This document shows, piece after piece, positions 34,238 through 43,103 of a stretch of 64,000 nt of DNA; position 1 is the stretch's first letter, and every line of letters starts with the position of its first letter. The position numbers and the translations under genes were made by a program. The notes beneath the pieces were generated by a model that saw only the letters and a list, made by a program, of their open reading frames with translations, searched no databases and was not told where the DNA came from. Source of the DNA: Oscillospiraceae bacterium (GTDB taxonomy: Bacteria > Bacillota > Clostridia > Oscillospirales > Acutalibacteraceae); contig SVOS01000004.1 in the NCBI GenBank assembly GCA_015066245.1, forward strand, positions 1 to 64,000, given 5' to 3'.

Positions 34238-34275
34238 AAAGCTGCCCCAAATTTTGCGGGCAGCTTTGCTTTTTT
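34238..34275 (+). terminator. Terminator ahead of serC
   Basis: A perfect 10-bp stem (34238-34247 with 34258-34267), a 10-base loop, then GCTTTTTTC. Confidence 0.85.
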
Positions 34276-34276
34276 C

Positions 34277-34305
34277 TTGACTTATGAGTTTCAAAGTAAT
34301 ATAAT
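34277..34305 (+). promoter_or_regulatory. Promoter TTGACT-17-TATAAT of serC-serA
   Basis: -35 at 34277-34282 and -10 at 34300-34305. The leader of about 90 bases contains the inverted repeat GGTTAAT/ATTAACC just after the start point, a possible operator. Confidence 0.8.
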
Positions 34306-34402
34306 TGCTTATATTGGGTTAATATTTTAACAATTAACCTAATAAGTATGTTTTATAAATATTTTTTACATATTTAATCTTGCACGAAAGGGAGTTTTAG
34401 AA

Positions 34403-35488
34403 ATGGCAAGAGTTTATAATTTTTCTGCAGGTCCTTCTGTACTGCCTGAGGCAGTTCTTAAGAAGGCAGCTGACGAGATGATGGATTATCAGGGCAGCGG
34501 TCAGTCCGTAATGGAGATGTCCCACCGCTCCAAGGTATATGATGCTATCATCAAAGAGGCAGAGGCACTTTTAAGAGAAGTAATGAATATCCCCGACAAT
34601 TACAAGGTTCTTTTCCTTCAGGGCGGTGCTTCTTCTCAGTTTGCAATGATTCCTTTAAATCTTATGAACAAGTCCGGCAAGGCTGACTATGTTATTACAG
34701 GTCAGTGGGCTAAGAAAGCTTACAAAGAAGGCTCTCGCTACGGCTCTGCAAATGTTGTAGCTTCTTCTGAGGATAAGACTTTCTCCTATATTCCCAAGCT
34801 TGACAAGTCTACATTCACACCTGATGCAGACTACTTCCATATTTGTATGAACAATACTATCTACGGTACTGTTTATCATGAGCTTCCCGATACAGGCAAC
34901 GTTCCCCTTGTTGCTGACATTTCTTCCTGCATCCTTTCCGAGCCTATTGATGTTTCTAAGTTCGGCATGCTTTACGCAGGTGCTCAGAAGAACATGGCTC
35001 CCGCCGGTCTTACAGTTGTAATCATCCGCGAGGACCTTATCGGCAACGCTCAGGAGATTACTCCCACAATGTTCAACTACTCTACACACGCTGACAACGA
35101 TTCTATGTTCAACACTCCTCCTTGCTACACAATCTATATTGCAAAGCTTGTTCTTGAGTGGATCAAGAATGAAATCGGTGGTCTTGAGAAGATGAAGGAG
35201 CTTAACGAGAAGAAGGCTGCTATCCTTTATGATTTCCTCGACAACTCTAAGCTCTTTAAGGGCACAGTAACCCCCGAAGACCGTTCTCTTATGAACGTTC
35301 CCTTTGTTACAGGCGATGCAGACTTAGATGCAGAGTTCGTTAAGGTTTGCACAGAAAACGGCATCGTTAACATCAAGGGTCACCGCTCTGTTGGTGGTAT
35401 GCGTGCTTCTATCTACAACGCTATGCCTATCGAGGGTGTTGAGAAGTTAGTTGCTGTTATGAAGGAGTTCGAAGAAAGCCATGTTTAA
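34403..35488 (+). CDS. serC: Phosphoserine aminotransferase
   Basis: 361 residues, the usual length. It starts RVYNFSAGPSVLPEAVL, with the family segments GGASSQFAMIPLNL and the PLP-lysine region SKFGMLYAGAQKNMAPAGL (Lys in AQKN). It converts 3-phosphohydroxypyruvate and glutamate to phosphoserine and 2-oxoglutarate in serine synthesis. The ribosome site is AAAGGGAG. It overlaps serA by 8 bases, so the two enzymes of consecutive steps are translated together. Confidence 0.97.
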   Translation: MARVYNFSAGPSVLPEAVLKKAADEMMDYQGSGQSVMEMSHRSKVYDAIIKEAEALLREVMNIPDNYKVLFLQGGASSQFAMIPLNLMNKSGKADYVITGQWAKKAYKEGSRYGSANVVASSEDKTFSYIPKLDKSTFTPDADYFHICMNNTIYGTVYHELPDTGNVPLVADISSCILSEPIDVSKFGMLYAGAQKNMAPAGLTVVIIREDLIGNAQEITPTMFNYSTHADNDSMFNTPPCYTIYIAKLVLEWIKNEIGGLEKMKELNEKKAAILYDFLDNSKLFKGTVTPEDRSLMNVPFVTGDADLDAEFVKVCTENGIVNIKGHRSVGGMRASIYNAMPIEGVEKLVAVMKEFEESHV

Positions 35489-36641
35489 TATTCTTACACT
35501 TAACAAAATCGCTGCTATCGGTACAGACAGACTTGGTGCAAACTACACTATTTCTGATGCTTGTGACACACCCGACGCAGTTTTAGTCCGCAGTGCTTCC
35601 ATGCACGATATGACTATGCCTGAGAGCCTTCTTGCAATTGCAAGAGCAGGTGCAGGCACAAACAACATCCCCGTTGACAAGTGTGCTGAGGAAGGTATTG
35701 TAGTATTCAATACTCCCGGTGCAAATGCAAACGCTGTTAAAGAGCTTGTTATCGCAGGTCTTTTCCTCGCATCCCGTGACGTTATCGGCGGTATCGAGTG
35801 GGCAAAGACTCTCAAGGGTAACGGTGCAGAAGTTGGCAAAATGGTAGAGAAGGGCAAGAGCCAGTTTGTTGGTCCCGAAATTATGGGCAAGAAGCTTGGT
35901 GTTATCGGCCTTGGTGCTATCGGTATCTTGGTTGCTAATGCTGCTAAGTCCCTTGGTATGGAAGTATACGGCTACGATCCCTATATTTCTGTTGACGCAG
36001 CTTGGAAGCTTAAGAACAGCATCAATCATGCAAACTCTGTTGAGGAGATTTACAAGGAGTGTGACTACATCACAATCCACGTTCCTCTCAATGCTTCTAC
36101 TAAAGAAACAATCAATAAAGATACAATCGCTATGATGAAAGATGGCGTTAGAATTCTTAACTACTCCAGAGATGGCCTTGTTAACTCAGCTGATATGCTT
36201 GAGGCTCTTAAGAGCGGCAAGGTTGCAAAGTACGTAACAGACTTTGCTACAGATGACCTTCTTTGCGAAACAAATGTAGTTGCTATGCCTCACCTTGGTG
36301 CTTCTACTCCTGAGAGTGAAGATAACTGTGCAGTTATGGCTGCTGACCAGGTTAAGGATTATCTTGAGAACGGTAACATCAAGAACTCCGTTAACTTCCC
36401 TGCAGTATCCATGGCAAGAAGTGCAGACACAAGAATCTGTGTTCTCCACCGCAACAAGCCTAACGTTATCGCTACTGTTACAGGTGCTATTGCAGCAACA
36501 GGTGCAAATGTTGATAACATGGAGAGCAAGAGCCGTGGTGACTTCGGTTACATGATTATCGATGTAACAGGCCCTGCTGCGGAGGCTGCAAAGGCTACAG
36601 AGAACCTTGAGGATGTTATCAAGGTTAGAGTTATCGAGTAA
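35481..36641 (+). CDS. serA: D-3-phosphoglycerate dehydrogenase
   Basis: 386 residues. The substrate-binding half begins at the N-terminus (ARAGAGTNNIPVDKCAEEGI). The NAD-binding Rossmann motif is GVIGLGAIGILVANAAKSLG, and the catalytic His is in MPHLGASTPESEDNCA. The C-terminal about 75 residues are an ACT domain (RICVLHRNKPNVIATVTGAI), the usual site of serine feedback in short-type SerA. It oxidises 3-phosphoglycerate to 3-phosphohydroxypyruvate, the step before SerC. It overlaps serC and is followed by a terminator at 36721. Confidence 0.97.
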   Translation: MFNILTLNKIAAIGTDRLGANYTISDACDTPDAVLVRSASMHDMTMPESLLAIARAGAGTNNIPVDKCAEEGIVVFNTPGANANAVKELVIAGLFLASRDVIGGIEWAKTLKGNGAEVGKMVEKGKSQFVGPEIMGKKLGVIGLGAIGILVANAAKSLGMEVYGYDPYISVDAAWKLKNSINHANSVEEIYKECDYITIHVPLNASTKETINKDTIAMMKDGVRILNYSRDGLVNSADMLEALKSGKVAKYVTDFATDDLLCETNVVAMPHLGASTPESEDNCAVMAADQVKDYLENGNIKNSVNFPAVSMARSADTRICVLHRNKPNVIATVTGAIAATGANVDNMESKSRGDFGYMIIDVTGPAAEAAKATENLEDVIKVRVIE

Positions 36642-36643
36642 TT

Positions 36644-36695
36644 ACCGTTAGCTACGGTGGGCAATTCCGACCGCTAGCCACGGTGGGCAATTCCG
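36644..36695 (+). repeat. Two tandem 26-bp palindromic units
   Basis: Adjacent copies at 36644-36669 and 36670-36695 differ at two bases. Each starts with an ACCG...CGGT inverted repeat and ends GGGCAATTCCG. They directly follow serA. They look like a REP-type intergenic repeat or mRNA 3'-end structure. Confidence 0.6.
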
Positions 36696-36720
36696 CCTTT
36701 GTAAAACTCAGATATAATTT

Positions 36721-36750
36721 AAACCCCGCTTAACGGCGGGGTTTTGTTGT
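36721..36750 (+). terminator. Terminator of serC-serA
   Basis: Stem AAACCCCGC/GCGGGGTTT (36721-36729 with 36736-36744), followed by TTGTTGTGTT. Confidence 0.8.
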
Positions 36751-36928
36751 GTTAATAAAAAATGAATTATGAATATTGAATAATGGATAATTTCGGTAGC
36801 CGAAACGGCTCCACTACAGATAGATGTTCAGATAAAACAAGACCAACCCGCCGTTAATGTAAGGTTACCTCAATAAATAATCTTTCCAAAGGCGAACTGC
36901 CCTGCGGGTGGCTTACCCGCAAATAAAA
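36751..36928. other. Intergenic stretch, no gene seen
   Basis: AT-rich sequence with ATTATGAATATTGAATAATGG, resembling the short ATTATGAATT-type repeats frequent between Clostridial genes. Small inverted repeats follow (GTAGCCGAAACGGCTCCACTAC near 36797; GCGGGTGGCTTACCCGC at 36904-36920). Nothing coding is supported. Confidence 0.4.
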
Positions 36929-36958
36929 ACCGCTGAGGACTTAGAAATCCTCAGCGGT
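36929..36958 (-). terminator. Terminator of fba
   Basis: A perfect 11-bp stem (36929-36939 with 36948-36958), followed on the minus strand by TTTTTATTT. Confidence 0.88.
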
Positions 36959-36982
36959 AATTTTCATTGTATTAGCGGTAAA

Positions 36983-37849
36983 TTATGCTTTACCAACGGA
37001 ACCGAAGAGCTCCATCTTCTCCTTAACAGTAGCCTTGATAGCCTCAAAGCCGGGAGCGAGAAGCTTTCTGGGGTCGAAGCCCTTGCCCTGAAGGTCCTTG
37101 CCTGCCTCAACATACTCTCTTGTTGCAGCAGCAAAAGCAAGCTGGCACTCTGTATTAACGTTGATTTTGGAAACGCCAAGGTCAATAGCCTTCTTGATCA
37201 TATCCTCGGGGATACCTGTACCACCGTGAAGAACTAAGGGCATATCGCCTGTCTTAGCAGAAATAGCCTCAAGAGTATCGAAAGAAAGACCTGCCCAGTT
37301 CTCGGGATATTTGCCGTGGATGTTACCGATACCTGCAGCAAGCATTGTAACGCCGAGGTCAGCAATCATTTTGCACTCGTCGGGATCTGCACACTCGCCG
37401 GCACCAACAACGCCATCTTCCTCGCCGCCGATGGAACCAACCTCAGCCTCTAAGGAAAGACCCTTTTCCTCACAGATTGCAACTAATTCCTTAGTTTTTG
37501 CAATATTTTCCTCGATAGCATAGTGAGAGCCGTCGAACATTACAGATGAGAAACCTGCAGCGATGCAAGCCTTAGCACCATCATAAGAACCGTGGTCGAG
37601 GTGGAGAGCAACGGGAACAGTGATGTTAAGTTCACTCAGCATACCATTAACCATACCAACGATGGTTGTGTAACCGCACATGTACTTGCCTGCACCCTCA
37701 GATACACCGAGGATAACGGGGGAGTTAAGCTCCTGAGCAGTTAAAAGGATAGCCTTTGTCCACTCAAGGTTGTTGATGTTGAACTGGCCTACTGCATAGT
37801 GGCCTGCCTTTGCCTTTGTAAGCATTTCTTTTGCATTAACTAATGGCAT
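36983..37849 (-). CDS. fba: Class II fructose-bisphosphate aldolase
   Basis: 288 residues from ATG 37849 (AAAGGAG 9 bases upstream); an in-frame ATG 72 bases further up has no ribosome site. The zinc-site segment is ALHLDHGSYDGAKACIAAGF, the family motifs are MFDGSHYAIEENI and LVLHGGTGIPEDMIKKAI, and the phosphate-binding region is SKINVNTECQLAFA. It splits fructose 1,6-bisphosphate in glycolysis and runs in reverse in gluconeogenesis. It is a single-gene unit. Confidence 0.97.
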   Translation of the reverse strand: MPLVNAKEMLTKAKAGHYAVGQFNINNLEWTKAILLTAQELNSPVILGVSEGAGKYMCGYTTIVGMVNGMLSELNITVPVALHLDHGSYDGAKACIAAGFSSVMFDGSHYAIEENIAKTKELVAICEEKGLSLEAEVGSIGGEEDGVVGAGECADPDECKMIADLGVTMLAAGIGNIHGKYPENWAGLSFDTLEAISAKTGDMPLVLHGGTGIPEDMIKKAIDLGVSKINVNTECQLAFAAATREYVEAGKDLQGKGFDPRKLLAPGFEAIKATVKEKMELFGSVGKA

Positions 37850-37978
37850 AATTGTAAGCTCCTTTACATATAAGTATTTTGTGCTTTCGTTAATCTTTGC
37901 ACATACACACACATTATACACTATGTTTTGAAAAATATAAAGAGTTTTTTAGAAAAAAAGAAAAGTTTTAAAAAACTA

Positions 37979-38007
37979 TTGACAAATTATCTTGTTTTTG
38001 CTATTCT
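37979..38007 (+). promoter_or_regulatory. Promoter TTGACA-17-TATTCT of the T-box transcript
   Basis: -35 at 37979-37984 and -10 at 38002-38007; transcription from about 38014 gives a leader of about 320 nt. Confidence 0.75.
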
Positions 38008-38019
38008 TTACTACATTAA

Positions 38020-38300
38020 AGGCTGTGACGAAGAAGTCAGGTTAAGCTTTTTTTCAGAGAGCAACCGTTTGGTGTGAGGTTGCACTAAGTTTTTCCATTT
38101 GATTATCCCTTCCGAGCCGGAGTCCGAAAAGGCTTTGCTGCCTTAGTAGACGCTCCCGTGAATGTCGCGTTAAGACAGAGGGTTTGTTTGAACCTGTAAG
38201 CGGTGTAGGGCAATAGTCCTCGCAATTTGAGTGGTACCGCGGCTTAGAAAGTTATTTCAGTCGTCTCAAAGTTTTTGCTTTGAGACGACTTTTTTATTTT
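38020..38300 (+). promoter_or_regulatory. T-box riboswitch
   Basis: Conserved T-box features appear in order: GACGAAGAAGTC (stem I base), AGAGAGC...GGTGTGAG (38057-38078), CCGAGCCGGAGTCCGAAAAGG, and the antiterminator T-box TGAGTGGTACCGCGG (38228-38242), then a 13-bp terminator (38259-38271 with 38278-38290) and a T-run. Uncharged tRNA should stabilise the antiterminator and switch on the downstream ligase gene. The specifier region is around CCATTTGATTATCCC; TAT (Tyr) or TTA (Leu) are candidates, but I cannot fix the codon. Confidence 0.93.
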
Positions 38301-38334
38301 ACTTTAATTTATTCAGTAAAGGAGAGGATCCAAA

Positions 38335-40629
38335 ATGTCACAGAATTTAATGATTGATGAAAGAATAAAAGAGGTGGCAAACCGAATTAAAAGTGTTCGT
38401 GAGGATTTAGGCTTTACAGTTGAGCAAATGGCTAAGAAAACAAGCACAACTCCTGAAGAGTACAGACTTCTGGAGTCAGGTGCAAGCGATTTCAGCTTTA
38501 CATTTATATACAAGTTTGCAAATGCCTGCTCTCTTGATATTACAGATATTATGGAGGGTACCAGCCCTCTGCTGACACAGTACACAGTTGTAAGAAAAGG
38601 TGAGGGTATGCCCTTTGCAAGACGCGAAGGCTTCAGATACTACAATCTGGCACCTGCTTTCAAAAATAAGCTTGCTGAGCCTTTCCATGTTGTAATCCCT
38701 TATTCTGAGCAGATTCAGAACGAGCCCATGCATCTTTCTACTCATACAGGCCACGAAATTGATATTGTTATCAAGGGCAGTATGAAAATTCAGGTTGGCG
38801 ACAGATGTGAGATCCTGCATGAAGGCGATAGCATTTATTACGATAGTTCAATTCCCCATGACGAGCGTGCAATCGGCGGAAGCGATTGCGAGATTTATGC
38901 TATTGTTATTAATCCCGATACAAACGGTATGGCGAATTACGAAGAAAAGGTAATTGCTGCCACAACTACAAATACAGACCTTGCAAAGCTTGAGAACCCT
39001 GTTTATGAGAAATTTATCACCACAGAGACTGACGAAAACGGTGTGCTTTCCGGTATCAGCTTTAAGAATCAGGATAAATTCAACTTTGCATTTGATGTTA
39101 TCGACGGACTTGCTGAGAAATGCCCCGATAAGACTGCTATGGTACACCTTACAAACACAAAGCAGGAGAGAGTATTTACATACAGAGATATGATGGAATA
39201 CTCCAATATGACTGCTAACTACTTTGAGTCCTTGGGTATCAAAAAGGGCGACAGAGTAATGCTTGTACTTAAGCGTCATTATCAGTTCTGGTTCTCTATC
39301 CTTGCTTTGCACAAAATCGGTGCTATTGCAATTCCTGCTACCAACCTTCTTAAAGAGCACGACTTTGAGTATCGCTTCAATGCAGCAGGTGTAAAGGCTA
39401 TTGTCTGTACTGCAGACGGTGAAACTGCAGACGAGGCAGACAAGGCAGCAGTCAATAGCCCCACACTTACAGTTAAAGTAAGCGTAAACGGCAAGCGTGA
39501 AGGCTGGCACTCTTTTGAGGAAGAGTTTGAGAAATTCTCCACAAGATATAAGAGAACAGAGGAGTCTCCCTGCGGCAATGACCCTCTTATCATGTTCTTT
39601 ACATCAGGTACCACAGGTAACCCCAAGATTGCAGAGCATAATCACATGTATCCTCTGGGTCACTTTATCACTGCCAAGTATTGGCACAATGTAGATCCCA
39701 ACGGTATGCACTTTACAATTTCAGACACAGGCTGGGGTAAAGCTCTTTGGGGCAAGCTCTATGGCCAGTGGCTCTGCGAAACAGCGGTGTTTACTTATGA
39801 CTTTGATCGTTTTGATGCTGATGATATTCTGCCCTTGTTCAAAAAGTACGGCATCACAACCTTCTGCGCACCTCCTACAATGTATCGTTTCTTTATCCGT
39901 CAGGATTTATCAAAGTACGATTTAAGCTCTGTTAAATATGCAACCGTTGCAGGTGAGGCATTAAACCCCGAGGTTTATCACCAGTTCTTAAAGGCAACAG
40001 GCATCAGCCTTATGGAAGGCTACGGCCAGACCGAAACAACCCTTACAATCGGTAACTTTGTTGGTACTGAGGTTAAGGTTGGCTCTATGGGCAAGCCCAG
40101 TCCTCTTTATGATATCCAGATTCTTGACAAAGAAGGCAATCCCTGCAAAGCAGGTGATATCGGTGAAATCTGCGTAAAGACAGACAAGGATACACCCTGC
40201 GGTCTCTTTATGGGATATTATCTTGATGATGACCTTACCAAGAAAGTATGGCACGACGGATATTATCACACAGGCGATACTGCTTGGATGGACACAGACG
40301 GAAACTTCTGGTTTGTTGGTAGAGTTGACGATGTTATCAAGTCATCGGGCTATCGTATCGGACCCTTTGAGATTGAGTCTGTTATCATGGAGCTTCCTTA
40401 TGTTCTTGAGTGTGCAGTTACTGCTGCACCCGACGAAATCCGTGGTCAGGTAGTTAAGGCTACTATTATTCTGACTCAGGGCACAGTAGAAAGCGATGCA
40501 CTGAAAAAGGAAATTCAGGAGTATGTTAAGAAGCGCACAGCTCCTTACAAGTATCCCAGAATTGTTAACTTTGTTGATTCTCTTCCCAAGACAATCAGTG
40601 GCAAAATCATCCGTGCAAAGATAAAATAA
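38335..40629 (+). CDS. XRE-cupin-acyl-CoA ligase fusion (AMP-binding enzyme)
   Basis: 764 residues. N-terminal helix-turn-helix of XRE type (about 10-65, VREDLGFTVEQMAKKTSTTP), a cupin domain (about 120-190, HTGHEIDIVIKGSMKIQVG), then an AMP-forming acyl-CoA synthetase (about 240-764). Enzyme motifs: FTSGTTGNPK (about 420), EGYGQTETT, YHTGDTAWMD, GRVDDVIKSSGYRIGPFEIE and the C-terminal catalytic Lys in SGKIIRAKIK. It resembles medium-chain or aryl acyl-CoA synthetases and forms a CoA thioester through an acyl-AMP. The T-box leader ties expression to amino-acid shortage, which suggests an acid derived from, or used to make, an amino acid. The substrate is not known. Confidence 0.9.
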   Translation: MSQNLMIDERIKEVANRIKSVREDLGFTVEQMAKKTSTTPEEYRLLESGASDFSFTFIYKFANACSLDITDIMEGTSPLLTQYTVVRKGEGMPFARREGFRYYNLAPAFKNKLAEPFHVVIPYSEQIQNEPMHLSTHTGHEIDIVIKGSMKIQVGDRCEILHEGDSIYYDSSIPHDERAIGGSDCEIYAIVINPDTNGMANYEEKVIAATTTNTDLAKLENPVYEKFITTETDENGVLSGISFKNQDKFNFAFDVIDGLAEKCPDKTAMVHLTNTKQERVFTYRDMMEYSNMTANYFESLGIKKGDRVMLVLKRHYQFWFSILALHKIGAIAIPATNLLKEHDFEYRFNAAGVKAIVCTADGETADEADKAAVNSPTLTVKVSVNGKREGWHSFEEEFEKFSTRYKRTEESPCGNDPLIMFFTSGTTGNPKIAEHNHMYPLGHFITAKYWHNVDPNGMHFTISDTGWGKALWGKLYGQWLCETAVFTYDFDRFDADDILPLFKKYGITTFCAPPTMYRFFIRQDLSKYDLSSVKYATVAGEALNPEVYHQFLKATGISLMEGYGQTETTLTIGNFVGTEVKVGSMGKPSPLYDIQILDKEGNPCKAGDIGEICVKTDKDTPCGLFMGYYLDDDLTKKVWHDGYYHTGDTAWMDTDGNFWFVGRVDDVIKSSGYRIGPFEIESVIMELPYVLECAVTAAPDEIRGQVVKATIILTQGTVESDALKKEIQEYVKKRTAPYKYPRIVNFVDSLPKTISGKIIRAKIK

Positions 40630-40680
40630 AAGTTTTATCAACGGTGGTTTGTGAAAAGTTAATACTAATCCAGATAAGGC

Positions 40681-40712
40681 AAAGCCCTCCGATTTCTCGG
40701 AGGGCTTTGTAT
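40681..40712. terminator. Bidirectional terminator between the ligase gene and mutS2
   Basis: A perfect 12-bp stem (40681-40692 with 40697-40708) with a TTTC loop between convergent genes. Confidence 0.85.
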
Positions 40713-40732
40713 GTTATTGAAAATTTATTAAG

Positions 40733-43099
40733 TCACTTAAGCTCGACGATTGTAACGCCTGCCTCGCCTTCGCCGAATGTACCCAGACGGAAAGACTTGA
40801 CTGCTTTGTGATGACGGAGAAAATTCTGGATTTCTCGTCTGAGCACGCCTGTGCCTTTGCCGTGGATAATTGTAAGTCGCTCGGTATGGCGTAAAATAGC
40901 AGTATCAATGGCACTGTCCACCGCCATAACCGCCTCGTCAGCAGTCTGACCGCGAACGTCAATTTCGCTTATTCCTCGGGTATCAAGGGTAGAGCTGATG
41001 TTTTTGGTAATAGATTTGCCGCCGATTTTAACCTTTTCGTCTTTCATGAGCCTCAGGTTAGAAATCTTGACTCTGGTTTTGATAACGCCTGCCTGCACCA
41101 TTACCTGAGTATCACCCTCTTTAGGAGTTTCCAGCAATGTTGCCTTTTTGTCAATATCATAGATAAGTACAGTGTCGCCTTTTTTAAGGGGTCGGGGGAG
41201 AGTATAGCCGTCATTCTTTGTCTTTGCAACAGGGTCGGCTTCGTCTTCCATTTTACGCATAGCCTGCTTGAGCTTTGCTTTGTCATCGGCTGAAAGCTCG
41301 GCTTTCTTTCTGAAACTTTCAATTTCTGCCAGAAGTGCATCAGCCTGAGCTCTTGTGCGGCTTAAAATAAGCTGTGCCTCGTGTTTAGCACGCTGGATTT
41401 CAGAGTCAGCCTGCTTGCGTACACGCTGAAGCTCAATCTCGGCTTTCTGCTTGTCAGAGTCCGCCTTCTGAGATTTTTCTTTGGCGAAGTCCAGCTCTCG
41501 CTGCAGCTCCTGACGGCGGTCTTCGAGACTCTCAACCGCTGCCTCAAAACGTCTGCTTTCGCTTGATACAAGCTCTCTTGCCTTATCAACCAAAGTTTTT
41601 TCCATACCCAGTCGCTCTGAAATAGCAAAGGCGTTACTTTTGCCGGGGATACCTATAAGGAGCTTGTATGTAGGTCTTAGTGTAGCCACATCAAACTCAC
41701 AACATCCGTTTTCTACTCTGTCAGTTCTCAGGGCGTATTCTTTAAGCTCGGCATAGTGGGTTGTGGATGCGATTTTTGCACCCTTGCCTCTCAGCTCATC
41801 AAGAATAGCAACAGCCAGAGCCGCACCCTCAACAGGGTCAGTGCCTGCACCCAACTCGTCAATAAGCACAAGGCTGCGGTTGTCGGCAACCTTTAAAATA
41901 GAAACAATATTTGTCATGTGTGCAGAAAAAGTGGAGAGAGACTGCTCGATGCTTTGCTCATCACCAATATCCACAAGGACTTTTTCGAAGGTGGAGATTT
42001 CGCTACCGTCCTCTACGGGTATCATAAGTCCGCACATTGCCATCAATGTAAAAAGACCTAAGGTTTTAAGAGAAACCGTCTTACCGCCTGTGTTGGGACC
42101 TGTAATAACAAGAGTGTCAAAATCCTTGCCCAGCGTAATATCGGTGGGGACAACGGATTTGGAATTAATCAGGGGATGACGTGCGGATTTGAGGTTTATA
42201 AAACCCTTGTTGTTGATTTTGGGAACAGATGCCTTCATTTTGTAGCCTAAGTTTGCTTTGGCAAAGATAAGGTTAAGCTCTACCAGAGCATTGTAGCTTT
42301 CGCTTATGGTATCGGCATATGCACCTGCTTCTGAGGACAACTCAAAGAGGATTCTCTCAATCTCAGCTTCTTCTTTTGATTCTAACACTCGTATGTCGTT
42401 ATTGGCCTGTACGACCCCCATAGGCTCAACAAATACAGTTGCACCGGATGATGAAGTGTCATGAACAAGTCCGGGGATAGCCGAGCGGCACTCAGCTTTG
42501 ACCGGCACTACAAATCTGCCGCTTCGCTGAGTAATGATGCTGTCCTGCAGATATTTCTGATAGGAAGCTGAACGGATGATTTTATCTAAAGTTTCTCTTG
42601 CTTTTGATGCTGCCTGACGTTTTTTGCGTCGGATATCGTAAAGTGCAGGAGAGGCATTGTCAGCAATTTCTTCTTCGCTTAAAATTGCCGTTGTGATTTT
42701 TTCTTCAAGATATTTGTTGGGAGAAAGCATGTCAAAAAGCAGGTTGAGAGATGTCTCTACCTGTGCGGATTTACTTCTCCATTCCTTTACACTTCGTACA
42801 ATTCTCAGAGTTTCAGCAACTCTGAGAAGCTCTGTAGTGCTCATTACACCGCCTGCTTCACCGCGTCTTAAGGCACTCATGGGATTTTTGATACCGCCGA
42901 AAGAGGGCGTACCGAACCTACCCGAAAGAATAAAGGCATCTTCGGTTTGTTTTATCTGCTCCTGAACCTCAAAAAGTCCCAAAGAGGGAGTAATCTCAAG
43001 GGCCTTTTCTCGAGCATCTTCGCAGGATGTAAGGTCAGCAAGCTGATTTAAAATTTTATCAAGCTCTAAGGCTTTGTAGTGTTTGTTTATTGTATTCAT
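40733..43099 (-). CDS. mutS2: MutS2 endonuclease/ATPase
   Basis: 788 residues, the family length. It has no MutS mismatch-recognition domain. The core shows Walker A in TGPNTGGKTVSLKTLG (about residue 335), Walker B in LVLIDELGAGTDPVEGA and STTHYAELKEYA. A long coiled coil (about 515-630) precedes the C-terminal Smr nuclease domain (LTIIHGKGTGVLRREIQNFL). MutS2 suppresses recombination, and in Bacillus it splits collided ribosomes. It is last in the phoH-to-mutS2 operon, 4 bases after recO. Confidence 0.97.
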   Translation of the reverse strand: MNTINKHYKALELDKILNQLADLTSCEDAREKALEITPSLGLFEVQEQIKQTEDAFILSGRFGTPSFGGIKNPMSALRRGEAGGVMSTTELLRVAETLRIVRSVKEWRSKSAQVETSLNLLFDMLSPNKYLEEKITTAILSEEEIADNASPALYDIRRKKRQAASKARETLDKIIRSASYQKYLQDSIITQRSGRFVVPVKAECRSAIPGLVHDTSSSGATVFVEPMGVVQANNDIRVLESKEEAEIERILFELSSEAGAYADTISESYNALVELNLIFAKANLGYKMKASVPKINNKGFINLKSARHPLINSKSVVPTDITLGKDFDTLVITGPNTGGKTVSLKTLGLFTLMAMCGLMIPVEDGSEISTFEKVLVDIGDEQSIEQSLSTFSAHMTNIVSILKVADNRSLVLIDELGAGTDPVEGAALAVAILDELRGKGAKIASTTHYAELKEYALRTDRVENGCCEFDVATLRPTYKLLIGIPGKSNAFAISERLGMEKTLVDKARELVSSESRRFEAAVESLEDRRQELQRELDFAKEKSQKADSDKQKAEIELQRVRKQADSEIQRAKHEAQLILSRTRAQADALLAEIESFRKKAELSADDKAKLKQAMRKMEDEADPVAKTKNDGYTLPRPLKKGDTVLIYDIDKKATLLETPKEGDTQVMVQAGVIKTRVKISNLRLMKDEKVKIGGKSITKNISSTLDTRGISEIDVRGQTADEAVMAVDSAIDTAILRHTERLTIIHGKGTGVLRREIQNFLRHHKAVKSFRLGTFGEGEAGVTIVELK

Positions 43100-43103
43100 A
43101 GTT

